The notes: a model not told the origin generated them from the letters alone. Shown: positions 9,188 to 19,002, numbered from the stretch's first letter. The stretch is 39,479 nt of DNA from Bacteroidales bacterium (GCA_021738505.1 JAIPBW010000026.1:1-39479); one strand, 5' to 3'. A program made the numbers and translations.

Positions 9188-11209
9188 TTACAATTTCCAA
9201 CTTCGCAACAAAATTACTTCCATCAACAAAAAGAATAAAGCTGCTATTATAAACCAGGGCCAAAGCTTATATCCCTCTTTCTGCCTTTGTATATCAGTTG
9301 TTAGTTTGTCCGCGCTATGCTCTATAAGTGCAACATCACCGGGCCGCTCATTCTCAATATCAGCAAGCCTAACATCCGATTCCTGATGGGCATAATTGAA
9401 TGCTACTATATCTTGAATCTTTTCCTTTTCTTTTAATTGCAAATTCCAAAGACCACTTGCATTAACAGAAGAAAAACGTAACCTTAATTCATCCTTTCGT
9501 TGTATTACCCGGGGAACAACTTCCTTTTTATTATTCCTGTTGACTAGCACAGGTACTTGTTCATTTGCAACCTCAAGCCCCGGATTTGAATAAATATCAT
9601 TGTCGCCCAGAACATAATAAAGATCTCCTGTATGAACCCCGTCAAAAATCATTTTGTATAACACAGCAAATAAAGGATGTGTTACAAAATTACTGCTTTT
9701 CTCTGTAGAACTTACTGCAAAAATATAAACAAATCCCTTACTTTCTTTCATCCTTAATAAAAAAGGATTACCATCGGATTGCATTATTAATGGCTCCGCC
9801 AGTGAATTGACATTATAGGATAATTTTACATCGTTGAAGACCGTCGGATATTCCGGATTTTTCGGACGCTCAAGAAAAATCCCTTCAAAAAAATCACTGT
9901 CCCACTCTATTGAACTCACCCGAGTATCTTTATCCTTTTGTGCCTCACCGATCCGTACACCCTGATAATCAACTAACATTTCATTATAGCTTTCCCTGTT
10001 GGCTTCCTTATTCGGAAAAATAACAAGACTTTTGCCTTTTTGAACATAATCGTTTAGTGCTAAGCGTAAACCGGATGGAATAGACTCCAACTGGTCAAGA
10101 ATAACAGCGGAATAGGAAGAGAGATTTTGATAGTCAATCGTTCGATAAGACCTGAATTCAGGTTGAACTAATGAATCGTTTTTAAACAGCGCGGAAAAGT
10201 ATTTGTTCTGTTTCTCTCCTTCACCCAAAACCAACACTTTAACTTTTTCCGGCACATTATAGCGAAAATAAAATGTATTATCAAAATCAATACTATTATC
10301 CTGAATTTCCAATCGTCCGCTGTGGAGACCTGTTTTTCGAATACTCACATTTAACTTGATTGTTTTTATACTCTGCCCGTTAAATTCGGCATTGGCAGCA
10401 ACGCGCTGTTTATCATCAACAAAAAGCTTTAGCGGCACTGATGAGAGATTTCCTTGTTGCTTTATGCGGATATTCAATTCAGCATTTTGATCAAGAAAAA
10501 GTGCCGGGCTGGAAAACCAAACACTATCCAAATAAGCATTCGGTGTATTGAAAGACTGAACCGGAATGTAATTGTAAGATACATTGGAGTCTAATTTTTC
10601 CTGACTTAGGTCATAACTTATTTTTTGAAAATCGGAAATTAAATAAACAGTTGCACTTCTATTGTTATCCTCTTTGATGAGCTGATGCTGACGATTAACA
10701 ACTTCAGACAATTGACGAAACTGCGGGGCAAATTCTACCTCTTCAATTTCTGACTCAAATTGCTCAGGTGTAAGCCACCGTTGTTGCTTTCCCTTTAATT
10801 CATTGGTAAGCAACTGGAATTTCGTGGATGGTTCATAAGCTTCTGCCAAAGCCCTGGCTTTACTTTTTGCTTCATCCAAAAGAATACCTCCCGAAGTTTG
10901 CGCCTGCATGCTAAAGGAGTTATCAAGGTATACACTTACATATTCTCCTGAAGATGCTGATTGATCCTCTTTAGCGACATATGGACTGGCAAAAGCCATA
11001 ACAAGCATGGCAATAGCCAGCATTCTTAATAATAAAATCAACCAATGCCGCAATGTAGACTGTTTCCGTGTTTGTTGCTTTAAATCCGCTACTAAATCCG
11101 TTTGTGTAAAATAAATTTTCTTATATTTTTGAAAATTCAATAAATGGATAATCAGCGGAATGCTAACAGCAAACAATCCATACAATATATTGGGATATAA
11201 AAATTGCAT
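9188..11209 (-). CDS. BatA N-terminal domain membrane protein with VWA-like region
   Basis: This 673-residue protein starts with the typical Bacteroidota BatA double-membrane anchor: FLYPNILYGLFAVSIPLIIH, the basic segment KYKKIYFTQ, then a second helix (about 58-80). The large periplasmic part begins with a VWA-like fold (VYLDNSFSM at about 92-100, the start of a MIDAS-like DxSxS) and is followed by a class-I glutamine-amidotransferase-like or GATase-like region (about 330-420). A final transmembrane helix (WPWFIIAALFFLLMEVILL, about 648-668) ends at a short basic tail. Proteins of this type are linked to envelope homeostasis or aerotolerance-like functions, but the biochemical role is unknown. 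It lies directly upstream of parC with 6 bases between them, an arrangement more likely to reflect shared transcription than shared function. Confidence 0.82.
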   Translation of the reverse strand: MQFLYPNILYGLFAVSIPLIIHLLNFQKYKKIYFTQTDLVADLKQQTRKQSTLRHWLILLLRMLAIAMLVMAFASPYVAKEDQSASSGEYVSVYLDNSFSMQAQTSGGILLDEAKSKARALAEAYEPSTKFQLLTNELKGKQQRWLTPEQFESEIEEVEFAPQFRQLSEVVNRQHQLIKEDNNRSATVYLISDFQKISYDLSQEKLDSNVSYNYIPVQSFNTPNAYLDSVWFSSPALFLDQNAELNIRIKQQGNLSSVPLKLFVDDKQRVAANAEFNGQSIKTIKLNVSIRKTGLHSGRLEIQDNSIDFDNTFYFRYNVPEKVKVLVLGEGEKQNKYFSALFKNDSLVQPEFRSYRTIDYQNLSSYSAVILDQLESIPSGLRLALNDYVQKGKSLVIFPNKEANRESYNEMLVDYQGVRIGEAQKDKDTRVSSIEWDSDFFEGIFLERPKNPEYPTVFNDVKLSYNVNSLAEPLIMQSDGNPFLLRMKESKGFVYIFAVSSTEKSSNFVTHPLFAVLYKMIFDGVHTGDLYYVLGDNDIYSNPGLEVANEQVPVLVNRNNKKEVVPRVIQRKDELRLRFSSVNASGLWNLQLKEKEKIQDIVAFNYAHQESDVRLADIENERPGDVALIEHSADKLTTDIQRQKEGYKLWPWFIIAALFFLLMEVILLRSWKL

Positions 11210-11225
11210 AAATATTTATTTAGGG

Positions 11226-11233
11226 CAAAAGTA
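11226..11233 (-). promoter_or_regulatory. Possible -7 element for the BatA-domain gene/parC unit
   Basis: Read on the minus strand this is TACTTTTG, matching TAnnTTTG, about 17 bases before the ATG of the BatA-domain gene. No TTTG lies at the standard distance upstream, so the call rests on one box and its position. Confidence 0.35.
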
Positions 11234-11414
11234 AAAGGAAACAAACATTCCTTTATGTAAAAGTCAAAAAAGTTTAATTATTTTTACAAAATTAAATTTT
11301 TTGTTCTTTAGTGGGTATAAAAGTTTATTTGATGACTCTGGGAGTACTTAAAAGCAAATACAATTATGACAAGAGAAACGTATTTTAGGTTAATAAATTA
11401 TCCTACTATATAAA

Positions 11415-11594
11415 CTAAATAATGTCTGTCTATAATGGCCGATTTCTGCGTTGTTGCTCAAATTTTAAATCCTCTAATCCGCCGGCTGGCGGATACTGCG
11501 GTTTAAAATTTTCGCACGCCCCCGATAAATACGGGGCAGGCTTTGATCTCGAACATTATGAACTAACCACTTACTTTATAAACATACACTAAAT
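11415..11594 (+). repeat. Interspersed MITE-like repeat, copy 2
   Basis: This copy shares the left end (TGTCTGTCTATAATGGCCGA), the block CCCCGATAAATACGGGGCAG and the right-hand CTCGAACATTATGAACTAAC with the copy at 133-317. Its internal hairpin has a different sequence (AAATTTTAAA...TTTAAAATTT with an inner GCCGGC core) but still pairs. Its terminal repeats are more decayed than in copy 1. It sits in the 580-base gap between the divergent BatA-domain gene and the duplicated secreted-protein genes. The rest of that gap is AT-rich and contains nothing else I recognise. Confidence 0.8.
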
Positions 11595-11792
11595 TTTAGA
11601 GCGCATTAAACCTTTTAAAAAAAACTACATCAAAAACAGGATATCTTATGAGAGATATAAACATATATATATATTTAGCCCAAATAATGATATTATTACA
11701 TCTCTTTTAAGGCCAAATATAATTTTGATTTTAAACGATTACTTAAACAATATATCAATAAAAGGATTAACTATAGGATAAAATAAAAAGCC

Positions 11793-12239
11793 ATGAAAAA
11801 ATTAACATCAACAATCATTGCAACTGCTGTTTTATTCATTTTGCTTGCCCCTCGGTTAGATGCTCAGGAAAGTGAATGGAAACTGCACAAAGAAGTAAAC
11901 GGAATTCAGATTTATGAAAAAACAACAGAATGTCATGATGAAGCCAACGGGTTACATCAGGAAATGATTCTGTTAAAATTTGTCAATACAACGTCTCAGG
12001 ATTTTAAAATGACATGGACATTAGAAGCTTGGTACGACGGCAACTGCACAACATGTCATGACCCTGACAATCCGGAATACCAATTCTCCACTAAACTCAA
12101 AGCCGGAGAAAGCATTCAGGGAACCTGCGATATTCAGGAAGGAAAGACGTTACGTATTTTTAAAGGTTTTCTTGATAAAGACGATACCGCTACTCTTACT
12201 AAATTCGAGTTGAAAAACATTGAAGCTAACCCGCTTTAA
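11793..12239 (+). CDS. Small secreted Bacteroidota protein, duplicate copy 1
   Basis: This 148-residue protein has a clean signal peptide (hydrophobic to about residue 20, cleavage near LDAQ at 25). The mature part is a single compact beta-rich domain of a type I recognise as recurrent but uncharacterised in Bacteroidota: a TECHDEANGLHQEMILLKFVN segment, then WYDG, a CxxC pair and the ending LTKFELKNI. Cysteines at TECH, GNCTTC and GTC are kept in the second copy, suggesting disulfides. It lies 58 bases upstream of a Reelin-like/PKD T9SS substrate, an arrangement preserved in the duplicate, so the two products may act together at the cell surface. The near-identical paralogue is at 14590-15036. 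Confidence 0.8.
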   Translation: MKKLTSTIIATAVLFILLAPRLDAQESEWKLHKEVNGIQIYEKTTECHDEANGLHQEMILLKFVNTTSQDFKMTWTLEAWYDGNCTTCHDPDNPEYQFSTKLKAGESIQGTCDIQEGKTLRIFKGFLDKDDTATLTKFELKNIEANPL

Positions 12240-12297
12240 AATATTGTAAGGTATTGCCATTTTTATGTTATTTTAATAATAAAAAAAATCAAACCAA

Positions 12298-14232
12298 ATG
12301 TATAAAATATTTAAATCCAAACTATTAGCCATACTTCTATTAACCACAGGAGCATTGGCTATAAACATTAATCAGAGCAACGCACAGTGTCAGGTTTCAG
12401 CGAACGCTTTTCCGCAGGTAGTATGTGCCGGTGATGCTGTAACATTATCAGCTACCGGAGGATGTGGCCTGCTTATGATGAACACTTTTGACAATGGAAC
12501 CATCGGAACAGGATGGTCTTCGACAGCGGCTAATCCGGTATTTACTAATCCTTGTGGTCCCGGGCCAAGTGGAGCACATTTGTGGGTCGGGACAACGAGT
12601 TCTCAAACCCGGACACTGGTTACAATCGATTATGATGTTTCCATCGGAAATTGCTCTGTCAACTGGTGGATGCGCTACGGTGAAATTTCAAGTTCCGGAG
12701 ATTGCGAAGACCCGGACCAACCCGATGAAGGAGTGCACTTGCAATGGTCAACAAACAACGGTGCAACATGGACTGATTTCCCGGGACCAAACTCAGACCC
12801 TGTAGGGCCAAACTCTACGACCCCTCCATTTAATACAACTACACCGGGTACAGGTGGTTATTGGGAGCCGGTTGGTGTTCCTCCCAGTCCTCCAACACAA
12901 TCAGTCTATTACTGGCATGAATACGACAGCGATGTGCCTCCTATTGCTTCCACAAGCAGCACAAAATTTCGTTTTGCTCAGTTAACTACATCAAATCAGG
13001 GCTTTGATGCCTGGGGTATTGATGAAGTTGAGATCAAATGTCCTACCGGTAATCTTACGGTAAACTGGAATCATGGCCCGACACAATTAAATCCATCAGC
13101 TGTTACCCTGCCTTCGAAAGGAACATCATCCTACGATACATGTTTTGTTGTTACCGTTTCCGATACAATAAACAGTGCTACAGATTCGGTTTGTGTTACT
13201 GTTAATCCTATACCGGATTCCGATTTCTCCTTATCCGATTCAAACCTTTGTGGCAATGATCCTTTAACAGCTAATTATACCGGAAATGCAACCTCAGGCG
13301 GAATATACAACTGGGATTTTGGTGGTACATCTGTTAACGGACAGGGACCTCATACACATAACTTTAGTTCAGCAGGTCAGAAAAATGTATCCTTAGTAGT
13401 GCAGGAAAACGGTTGTCAATCTACCAAAACAACAAAGACCGTGGAAGTTCACCCCTATCCAAGTGTAAATGCAGCTCCCAACCCGATGGAGGCATGCCTG
13501 AATGATACTATATCTTTTAACAACGGAACACAACCCGATAGTGCTACAACATGGAAATGGAAGTTTGGTGATGGCAATACAAGCAGCCAAAAAAGTCCGG
13601 CACATCTTTATACTGCTGCCGGAACATACAAGGTAGACTTAACTGCTACTACCGCTTATGGATGCAGCGACAGTTTATCAGGACTTCCCATAACTATCAA
13701 TCCTTTACCCAAGGCATCTATTGATACCAATTGGATTGATTACGCAAACAATGAACTGGAATTCAATGATGCATCTCAGCCCGGCAACTCCACATCAAGC
13801 ATTTCAAACTGGGCATGGAGTTTCGGCGGTGGAGCGACCCCTTCTTCCGGATCCAGTTCATCTGAAAATGTAACATACAGTGGACAAGGAAAATACACGA
13901 CCACTTTAATTGTAACTAATAACCACGGGTGTACAGACACAACAGATATTGGTATTACAATCTACAAACTTAAAATACCCAATATCATCACTCCGAATAG
14001 CGATGGATATAATGATGTATTTAAAATTCAGGCCATTGAGGATGGCGTCCTTGAAAATGTATCTTTAGTTATTTATAACCGATGGGGTAAAAAAGTGTTT
14101 GAAACATCAAACTATCAAAATGACTGGGATGCCGATAATTTGGCAGACGGAACCTATTATTATGTCCTTAGCTTTGTTTCACCAAGAGGGGAAGAAAAGT
14201 TCAACGGCACCATTACTGTTCTGAGAAAATAA
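12298..14232 (+). CDS. Reelin-like and PKD-domain T9SS type B substrate, copy 1
   Basis: This 644-residue secreted protein has a signal peptide to about NAQ (30). A jelly-roll domain of the Reelin-repeat kind follows (about 62-250; NTFDNGTIGTGW, CEDPDQPDEGVHLQWS and a final WGIDEVEIKC). Then come an Ig/PKD-like linker (about 255-305), three PKD-type domains (about 308-390, 392-475, 478-560; FGDG and W-x-F patterns), and a C-terminal domain of about 85 residues starting IPNIITPNSDGYNDVF with NRWGKKVFE and WDADNLADGTYYYVL. The last matches the gliding-motility-associated, T9SS type B sorting domain, so the product should be exported across the outer membrane and be surface-attached or released. 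It is probably an adhesin or surface-layer-like protein. It follows the small secreted protein gene and ends at its own terminator. Confidence 0.9.
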   Translation: MYKIFKSKLLAILLLTTGALAININQSNAQCQVSANAFPQVVCAGDAVTLSATGGCGLLMMNTFDNGTIGTGWSSTAANPVFTNPCGPGPSGAHLWVGTTSSQTRTLVTIDYDVSIGNCSVNWWMRYGEISSSGDCEDPDQPDEGVHLQWSTNNGATWTDFPGPNSDPVGPNSTTPPFNTTTPGTGGYWEPVGVPPSPPTQSVYYWHEYDSDVPPIASTSSTKFRFAQLTTSNQGFDAWGIDEVEIKCPTGNLTVNWNHGPTQLNPSAVTLPSKGTSSYDTCFVVTVSDTINSATDSVCVTVNPIPDSDFSLSDSNLCGNDPLTANYTGNATSGGIYNWDFGGTSVNGQGPHTHNFSSAGQKNVSLVVQENGCQSTKTTKTVEVHPYPSVNAAPNPMEACLNDTISFNNGTQPDSATTWKWKFGDGNTSSQKSPAHLYTAAGTYKVDLTATTAYGCSDSLSGLPITINPLPKASIDTNWIDYANNELEFNDASQPGNSTSSISNWAWSFGGGATPSSGSSSSENVTYSGQGKYTTTLIVTNNHGCTDTTDIGITIYKLKIPNIITPNSDGYNDVFKIQAIEDGVLENVSLVIYNRWGKKVFETSNYQNDWDADNLADGTYYYVLSFVSPRGEEKFNGTITVLRK

Positions 14233-14260
14233 TCCTTACAACTTAATCACTATTATAAAA

Positions 14261-14294
14261 AACCAGATGTTCCTCGTAACATCTGGTTTTTTTT
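14261..14294 (+). terminator. Rho-independent terminator after copy 1
   Basis: The 11-bp perfect stem AACCAGATGTT/AACATCTGGTT (14261-14271 and 14278-14288) with loop CCTCGT is followed by a run of eight T. It closes the first duplicated unit. Confidence 0.9.
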
Positions 14295-14329
14295 ATGTCA
14301 TTTGGACAATGATATATAAAATACACTAA

Positions 14330-14455
14330 CCACATATGTAAAAAGTCCACTTTCTCTTCCCGGGATAAAGACATTTCTGATTGATTTTTTTCTTAAATTC
14401 ATCTAAAACGGAAATCATCTGAGATAAACCATCCGCTGGAGTATATATTCCGTAA
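14330..14455 (-). pseudogene. Decayed fragment of the parE 3' end
   Basis: Read on the minus strand this non-coding stretch aligns with the last 40 or so codons of parE at 17110-17240. The clearest block encodes KNQSEMSLSREEKVDF against [16 protein letters not shown] in the intact gene (about 47 of 57 bases match by eye). Upstream, DDFRF-LD matches DNLRFELD and YTP matches NTP. A stop codon and a 2-base length change interrupt the frame. It lies after the terminator of the first duplicated unit, in the position and orientation parE occupies after the second. It is best explained as parE DNA carried along by the tandem duplication. Confidence 0.82.
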
Positions 14456-14589
14456 TAATATTCCATGCATAAACATAAAAGGTTAATCTCCAATTGAAAA
14501 TAAGCAAAAAATTAAATAAGATATTAAACGATCCATAAAAAATCGCATCATACTAAAAAACAAAATCCTAACTAAAAAATACTATAATC

Positions 14590-15036
14590 ATGAAAAAATT
14601 AACCTTAACAATCATTGCAACTGCGGTTTTGTTCTTTTTACTTGTCCCACGCTTAAATGCTCAGGAAAGTGAGTGGAAATTGTACAAAGAAGTAAACGGA
14701 GTTCAGATTTATGAAAAACCAACGGAATGTCACGATGAAGCCAATGGTTTACATCAGGAAATGATACTGTTAAAATTTGTCAACACAACCTCCCGGGATT
14801 TTAACATAACATGGACATTAGAAGCCTGGTATGACGGAACTTGCACAACATGTCACGATCCTGACAATCCGGAATACCAATTCTCCACTAAACTCAAAGC
14901 CGGAGAAAGCATTCAGGGAACCTGCGACACAGAGGAAGGAAAGACGTTACGTATTTTTAAAGGTTTCCTTGATAAAGACAATACGGCTACGCTCACCAAA
15001 TTTGAGCTAAAAAACATCAAAGCCAACCCGCTTTAA
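14590..15036 (+). CDS. Small secreted Bacteroidota protein, duplicate copy 2
   Basis: This 148-residue paralogue of the 11793-12239 product has the same length, signal peptide, four conserved cysteines and LTKFELKNI ending. Differences are mostly conservative (for example VNGVQIYEKPTE against VNGIQIYEKTTE). Its leader is unlike that of copy 1 beyond the first bases upstream of the ATG, so the two copies may be expressed differently. It is 50 bases upstream of the second Reelin-like/PKD gene. Function is unknown, and the conserved pairing with that gene is the only functional hint. Confidence 0.8.
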   Translation: MKKLTLTIIATAVLFFLLVPRLNAQESEWKLYKEVNGVQIYEKPTECHDEANGLHQEMILLKFVNTTSRDFNITWTLEAWYDGTCTTCHDPDNPEYQFSTKLKAGESIQGTCDTEEGKTLRIFKGFLDKDNTATLTKFELKNIKANPL

Positions 15037-15086
15037 AATTATACGGTATAGCTTAAACTATTTTTACAAAACTAAAAACCAAAGCC

Positions 15087-17027
15087 ATGATACAACTATT
15101 CAAACCCAAACTTATCGCTATTCTTATATTAACTACCGGAGCATTGGCCCTAAACATAAACCCTAGTAAAGCTCAATGTGAGGTGTCTGCCAATGTTTTT
15201 CCACAGGTTATATGTGCAGGTAATACGGTAACTTTATCAGCAACCGGAGGATGTGGTTTATTAATGATGAACACTTTCGACAATGGCACCATCGGAACGG
15301 GATGGTCTTCTACAGCAGCTAATCCGGTATTTACCAATCCCTGCGGTCCCGGACCAAGTGGTGCACATCTTTGGGTGGGAACAACTCCTTCAAATATCCG
15401 AACACTTGTAACCATCGATTATGATGTCTCTATCGGAAACTGCTCTGTCAATTGGTGGATGCGTTATGGCCAGGAGAAATCATCAGGCGATTGCGAAGAT
15501 CCGGATTTAGTTGATGAAGGGGTACACCTTCAGTGGTCAACAGATAACGGAGTGACCTGGACTGATTTCGCGGGTCCAAATTCAAGCCCTGTAGGTCCTA
15601 ATACGAACACCCCTCCTTTCAATACAACGACCCCTGGAACAGGAGGTTACTGGGCTCCTCCCAGTGGAGGAACGCATGGTAATTATCCGCCAACTCAAAG
15701 TGTCTATTACTGGCATGAATATGAAAGTGATGTCCCTCCGATTGCTTCCACGAGCAGCACAAAGTTTCGCTGGGCTCAATTAAACACCTCTGACCAGGGT
15801 TATGACGCCTGGGGTATTGATGAGGTAGAGATCAAGTGTCCGACCGGTAATCTTAATGTAAGCTGGGATCATGGACCAACAAGCCTGGATCCTCCACCGG
15901 TTACGTTACCGCCTAAAGGAACAACATATGATACATGTTTTGTTGTTACGGTTTCCGACACGATCAACAGTGCTACAGACTCGGTTTGTGTAACTGTTAA
16001 CCCTATACCGGATTCCGATTTCTCTTTATCAGATTCAAACGTTTGCGGAGATGATCCTGTCACGGCAACTTATACAGGAAGTGCTAGCTCAGGCGGAATA
16101 TACAACTGGGATTTCGGAAGCACTTCAGTTAATGGACAGGGGCCCCACACACATAACTTTAGTTCTTCAGGACAAAAAGAAGTCTCTTTAGTCGTACAAG
16201 AAAACGGTTGTCAGTCTAATAAAACAACCAAAACTGTAGAGGTTCATCCATATCCAAGTGTAAACGCTGCTCCCAACCCGATGGAGGCATGCCTGAATGA
16301 TACTATATCTTTTAACAACGGAACACAACCTGACAGTGCTACAACATGGAGTTGGGATTTTGGTGATGGCAATACCAGTAACCAAAAAAGTCCATCACAT
16401 CTTTATACGGCTGCCGGAACGTATAAAGTGGATTTAACCGCTACTAGTGCTTATGGGTGCACCGACAGTGTAACAGGACTTCCGATAACAATTAATCCAA
16501 ACCCAACGGCAGCTATTGACACAAACTGGATTGATTACGAAAATAATGAGCTGGAATACAATGATGCATCACAGCCCGGCAACTCCACATCAAGCATTTC
16601 GGACTGGACATGGAGTTTTGGCGGTGGAGCTAACCCCTCTTCCGGATCCAGCTCTTCCGAAAGCGTCACATACGATGGACAAGGAAATTACACAACTACT
16701 TTGATTGTAACCAATAATCATGGCTGTACAGACACTACAGATATTGGTATTACAATTTACAAACTTGAAATCCCCAATGTCATCACGCCAAATAACGATG
16801 GATATAATGATGTGTTTAAAATTCAGGCCATCGAAGATGATGTGCTTCAAAATGTATCTTTAGTTATTTATAATCGATGGGGTAAAAAAGTGTTTGAAAC
16901 ATCAAATTATCAAAATGACTGGGATGCCGATAATTTGGCAGACGGAACCTATTATTATGTCCTTAGCTTTGTCTCGCCAAGAGGCGAAGAAAAATTCAAC
17001 GGATCGGTTACCGTTCTTAGAGAATAA
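15087..17027 (+). CDS. Reelin-like and PKD-domain T9SS type B substrate, copy 2
   Basis: This 646-residue paralogue of the 12298-14232 product has the same domain order: signal peptide to about KAQ (30), Reelin-like jelly roll (about 62-252), three PKD-type domains and a type B T9SS sorting domain starting IPNVITPNNDGYNDVF. A small difference in a Pro/Gly-rich loop (about 190-200, PPSGGTHGNYPP against EPVGVPPSPP) accounts for the 2-residue length change. The second PKD domain keeps the common WDFGDG where copy 1 has WKFGDG. It should be exported by T9SS to the cell surface. It is followed by a terminator and faces parE. Confidence 0.9.
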   Translation: MIQLFKPKLIAILILTTGALALNINPSKAQCEVSANVFPQVICAGNTVTLSATGGCGLLMMNTFDNGTIGTGWSSTAANPVFTNPCGPGPSGAHLWVGTTPSNIRTLVTIDYDVSIGNCSVNWWMRYGQEKSSGDCEDPDLVDEGVHLQWSTDNGVTWTDFAGPNSSPVGPNTNTPPFNTTTPGTGGYWAPPSGGTHGNYPPTQSVYYWHEYESDVPPIASTSSTKFRWAQLNTSDQGYDAWGIDEVEIKCPTGNLNVSWDHGPTSLDPPPVTLPPKGTTYDTCFVVTVSDTINSATDSVCVTVNPIPDSDFSLSDSNVCGDDPVTATYTGSASSGGIYNWDFGSTSVNGQGPHTHNFSSSGQKEVSLVVQENGCQSNKTTKTVEVHPYPSVNAAPNPMEACLNDTISFNNGTQPDSATTWSWDFGDGNTSNQKSPSHLYTAAGTYKVDLTATSAYGCTDSVTGLPITINPNPTAAIDTNWIDYENNELEYNDASQPGNSTSSISDWTWSFGGGANPSSGSSSSESVTYDGQGNYTTTLIVTNNHGCTDTTDIGITIYKLEIPNVITPNNDGYNDVFKIQAIEDDVLQNVSLVIYNRWGKKVFETSNYQNDWDADNLADGTYYYVLSFVSPRGEEKFNGSVTVLRE

Positions 17028-17057
17028 CGCTTGCTCCATAAGAAATGAACAACAAAA

Positions 17058-17090
17058 AACCAGATGTTCAACATGACATCTGGTTTTTTT
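17058..17090. terminator. Bidirectional terminator between copy 2 and parE
   Basis: The stem AACCAGATGT/ACATCTGGTT (17058-17067 and 17076-17085) is preceded by a run of A and followed by a run of T, so it can stop the plus-strand unit and also the converging parE transcript. The stem is a diverged duplicate of the one at 14261-14288. Confidence 0.85.
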
Positions 17091-17109
17091 ATTCAGCAAA
17101 TTAATCCAA

Positions 17110-19002
17110 TCACGTATTCACAAAATTAACTTTCTCTTCCGGGGATAATGGCATTTCCGATTGATTTTTTTCGATTACATCCAATTCAAATCTCAAATTA
17201 TCAATGATAAAGTCCTGCCGTTGTGGTGTATTTTTGCCCATATAAAACTTGAGTGTCTTATCCGTAGACACATTATCTTTAAGGATGATGGGTTCCAACC
17301 GAATATCTTTTCCGATAAGGTGCACGAACTCATCCGGAGAAATCTCCCCTAATCCTTTAAATCGTGTGATTTCCGGTTTGCCTTTCAATTTTTCAATGGC
17401 CTCACGTCTTTCGGGTTCGCTATAACAATAAAGTGTCGTTTGCCTGTTCCGGACACGGTATAAGGGTGTCTGTAAAATATACAAATGCCCTTTTTTGACA
17501 AGTTCCGGGAAAAATTTCAGGAAAAAGGTCAAAAGCAACATACGGATATGCATGCCATCCACATCAGCATCTGTAGCAATAACAATATTATTATATCTTA
17601 AATTTTCCAGGCTGTCTTCAATATTAAGTGCCGTTTGAAGTAAATTAAACTCTTCATTTTCATAGACAATCTTTTTGGAAAGTCCAAAGCTATTCAAAGG
17701 TTTTCCTTTCAGGCTAAAAACAGCCTGTGTACGGACATTACGCGCCTTTGTAATAGATCCACTGGCAGAGTCTCCCTCGGTAATAAACAAAGTAGACTCC
17801 AGGCGGTCATCATGTTTGGAATTGTAATGGACTTTACAATCTCTCAGTTTTTTATTGTGTAAGCTGGCTCTTTTGGCTGTTTCCCGGGCTTTCTTTTTTA
17901 TCCCGGCCATTTCTTTGCGCTCCCGCTCATTAAGCTGTATTTTTTGAAGCAAAAGATCAGCAGTTTCCGGATGGCGGTGTAGGTAATTATCCAAATTCCG
18001 TTTAACGATGTCGGTCACATAATTGCGCACAGTTTGTCCATTAGGACTCATGTGCTGTGAACCTAATTTTGTTTTTGTCTGAGATTCAAAAACGGGTTCC
18101 TGAATTTTAATACTAAACGCTGAAGCAATAGATCCCCGTATATCTGAAGGTTCGAAGTCCTTTTTATAAAATTCCCTTATCGTTTTTACAATAGCTTCCC
18201 TGAAAGCCGCCTGATGAGTACCTCCCTGTGGGGTATACTGCCCATTGACAAACGAATGATAATCTTCACCATATTTCCGGGAACAATAAGAAAATGCACA
18301 TTCAAAATCCCCTTCGGAAAAATGAATAATCGGAAAGATAAATTCCTCATCAACTTGATCCTGAAGCAAGTCAAGCAATCCATTTTCGGATCGGATAAGC
18401 TGTCCGTTAAAATTTAAGGTCAATCCCTTATTCAGATAGGCATAATTCCAAAGTAATTTTTCAATGTATTCAGAAATATACCGATAATTGCCAAAAATTT
18501 CTTTATCAGGCACGAACTGAACAAAAGTTCCATTACGTTCAGTCGTTTCTATTAATTCTTCAGAAATCAACTCCCCTTTCTTATACTCGATGACCTTAGC
18601 TTGTCCTTCTCTGACCGATTTGACTATAAATTCTTCGGAGAGAGCGTTTACAGCTTTAGTTCCAACGCCATTTAAACCCACGGATTTTTTAAAGGCCTGG
18701 GAATCATATTTTGCTCCCGTATTAATTTTGGAAACACATTCCAAAACTTTACCTAATGGTATACCTCGACCATAATCCCTTATTGAGACACGAGTACCTT
18801 CTACTTTTATGTCTATCTTTTTTCCATGGCCCATGACAAATTCATCAATGGAATTGTCAATGGTTTCTTTCACTAAAACATAAATTCCATCATCCTTGGA
18901 AGAACCTTCTCCTAATTTTCCAATATACATTCCCGGACGGGTTCTTATATGATCCTTCCAGTCTAATGACTTTATACTTTGCTCATTATATTCTGCCTGC
19001 AT
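17110..19002 (-). CDS. parE: DNA topoisomerase IV subunit B (ParE/GyrB family)
   Basis: This protein of about 630 residues has a GHKL ATPase domain (RPGMYIG, then the N-box-like [10 protein letters not shown] and the loop [15 protein letters not shown]) and a transducer domain. A TOPRIM domain follows, with the acidic catalytic residues in TEGDSASGS and [10 protein letters not shown], and [11 protein letters not shown] between them. It supplies ATP hydrolysis and part of the cleavage centre for topoisomerase IV with ParC. I chose the ATG at 19002 (protein starting MQAEYNEQ), which has GGAGAG 7 bases upstream; a longer frame would need a TTG at 19023. parC lies 8 kb downstream on the same strand, with the duplicated secreted-protein genes between them in opposite orientation. 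Confidence 0.9.
   Translation of the reverse strand: MQAEYNEQSIKSLDWKDHIRTRPGMYIGKLGEGSSKDDGIYVLVKETIDNSIDEFVMGHGKKIDIKVEGTRVSIRDYGRGIPLGKVLECVSKINTGAKYDSQAFKKSVGLNGVGTKAVNALSEEFIVKSVREGQAKVIEYKKGELISEELIETTERNGTFVQFVPDKEIFGNYRYISEYIEKLLWNYAYLNKGLTLNFNGQLIRSENGLLDLLQDQVDEEFIFPIIHFSEGDFECAFSYCSRKYGEDYHSFVNGQYTPQGGTHQAAFREAIVKTIREFYKKDFEPSDIRGSIASAFSIKIQEPVFESQTKTKLGSQHMSPNGQTVRNYVTDIVKRNLDNYLHRHPETADLLLQKIQLNERERKEMAGIKKKARETAKRASLHNKKLRDCKVHYNSKHDDRLESTLFITEGDSASGSITKARNVRTQAVFSLKGKPLNSFGLSKKIVYENEEFNLLQTALNIEDSLENLRYNNIVIATDADVDGMHIRMLLLTFFLKFFPELVKKGHLYILQTPLYRVRNRQTTLYCYSEPERREAIEKLKGKPEITRFKGLGEISPDEFVHLIGKDIRLEPIILKDNVSTDKTLKFYMGKNTPQRQDFIIDNLRFELDVIEKNQSEMPLSPEEKVNFVNT

Larger units (their letters stand above)
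11793..17090 (+). repeat. Tandem duplication of a two-gene unit (about 2.8 kb per unit)
   Basis: The order small secreted protein, Reelin-like/PKD protein, terminator is repeated with offsets of 2797, 2789 and 2795 bases for the first start, second start and final stop. Both units end in terminators sharing the stem AACCAGATGT. The first unit is followed by a decayed copy of the parE 3' end, which places the original duplication endpoint inside parE. Divergence is uneven: some stretches of 60-70 bases are identical while neighbouring ones differ at many third codon positions. Confidence 0.88.

Noticed and set aside
12046-12060. CTTCH in the small secreted protein read as a CXXCH cytochrome c haem motif
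   Set aside because: There is only one such site, the protein is a short beta-rich domain, and the family pattern as I recall it has the CxxC followed by Asp or other residues. Disulfide use of the conserved cysteines is more likely.
14330-14470. A short minus-strand frame starting MEYYYGIYTPADG in the gap between the duplicated units
   Set aside because: It overlaps the parE relic in a shifted frame, has no counterpart in the intact parE region and no ribosome-binding or promoter signal, so it looks like chance.
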